Under the pieces are notes generated by a model. It was not told the DNA's origin. It ran no database searches and saw only the letters and a program-made list of their open reading frames with translations. From Lachnospiraceae bacterium (lineage in GTDB: Bacteria > Bacillota > Clostridia > Lachnospirales > Lachnospiraceae), in assembly GCA_016285575.1 (NCBI GenBank), contig JAEEQX010000004.1, forward strand, positions 1-62,190: DNA of 62,190 nucleotides, written 5' to 3'. Both the position numbers and the translations under genes were made by a program. Shown piece by piece: positions 61,948 through 62,190 of the stretch. Within the stretch, counting starts at the first letter, position 1; every line of letters starts with the position of its first letter.

Positions 61948-62190
61948 TGCGTGGTAAGATAATAAAAGGTGTTTCAGGTTTCTACTATGTGTATTCTTTT
62001 GAGAATGCACATATATATACCTGTCGTGCCGTTGGAAAACTTCGAGACAAGAAGATTAAGCCTCTGGTTGGTGATAATTGCAAGTTTGATGTACTTGATG
62101 ATGACACACTGGAAGGCAGTCTTACTGATATTATCCAACGCAAGAACACACTTATCAGGCCCGCAGTAGCCAATGTTGACCAGATGCTCG
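61947..62190 (+). CDS. rsgA: Ribosome small-subunit-dependent GTPase RsgA, N-terminal part (cut by window end)
   Basis: Late 30S assembly GTPase. The first 81 codons are visible: MRGKIIKGVSGFYYVYSF, the OB-fold, KIKPLVGDNCKFDVL, and the IIQRKNTLIRPAVANVDQ motif at the start of the circularly permuted G domain. ATG shares a base with the kinase stop (TAATG). The remainder lies downstream of the window. Confidence 0.92.
   Translation, partial: MRGKIIKGVSGFYYVYSFENAHIYTCRAVGKLRDKKIKPLVGDNCKFDVLDDDTLEGSLTDIIQRKNTLIRPAVANVDQML

Noticed and set aside
1-62190. tRNA genes, CRISPR arrays, insertion sequences, prophage or integrative elements
   Set aside because: I looked on both strands for tandem spacer repeats, transposase or integrase motifs, phage genes and tRNA-like folds and found none that I could support.

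Overview
The window looks like a chromosomal core region from a low-GC Gram-positive anaerobe of the Clostridia, most likely a Lachnospiraceae member (Butyrivibrio/Pseudobutyrivibrio-like). This is inferred from gene content and order: rho-rpmE-DUF1385-prmC-prfA, rimP-nusA-ylxR-ylxQ-infB-rbfA-nrnA-ribF, priA-def-fmt-rsmB-rlmN-PP2C-PASTA kinase-rsgA, an oxygen-sensitive 2-oxoacid:ferredoxin oxidoreductase, sigma-A type promoters and strong AGGAGG-like ribosome binding sites. I saw no tRNA, rRNA operon, CRISPR array, prophage or insertion sequence. Nearly all genes are on the + strand; the exceptions are a two-gene unit (8607-11016), an AraC regulator and a sirtuin-like gene.

Layout. 1-310: 3' part of RNase P RNA and its terminator. 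433-4590: iorA-iorB-paaK-ACT, an arylpyruvate/aryl-CoA unit. 4781-8606: PcrA helicase, a small membrane protein and a glycosyltransferase. 8607-11016 (minus): an unknown membrane protein and a phosphodiester glycosidase. 11201-14498: a 57-residue unknown ORF, a 23S rRNA uridine methyltransferase and a membrane-anchored spermidine-synthase-like protein. 14530-16873: phenylalanine/aromatic biosynthesis (prephenate dehydratase, DAHP synthase) behind a leader region described below. 17032-22928: rho, rpmE, DUF1385 protein, prmC, prfA. 22949-26179: two diguanylate cyclases flanking an AraC regulator. 26207-35368: the nusA-infB operon through ribF and a Na/Pi cotransporter. 35444-40382: Rel, a metallo-hydrolase, HisRS and a phosphopantetheinyl transferase. 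40563-44135: an EAL phosphodiesterase, a degenerate sirtuin and a CNNM/CorC protein. 44359-47427: an amino-deoxysugar cassette (fdtB-fdtA-glycosyltransferase-gtrA). 47569-62190: secDF, recJ, a PfkB kinase, then the priA to rsgA operon, cut by the window edge.

The most interesting element is at 14530-14775. A sigma-A promoter is followed by a well-formed 42-codon ORF with 10 Phe codons within 19 consecutive codons. A potential antiterminator overlaps its stop codon, and an 11-bp GC-rich hairpin with a T tract follows. The next genes are prephenate dehydratase and DAHP synthase. This has the architecture of a classical phe leader-peptide attenuator, in a lineage where T-box control is the usual expectation. 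Other points worth a look are a promoter-terminator leader in front of rimP-nusA, a sirtuin-like protein lacking the catalytic His, the absence of truB from its usual slot before ribF, a very long acidic extension on the DUF1385 protein, an inverted repeat over the promoter of the c-di-GMP phosphodiesterase, and terminators embedded in the 3' coding ends of convergent neighbours.
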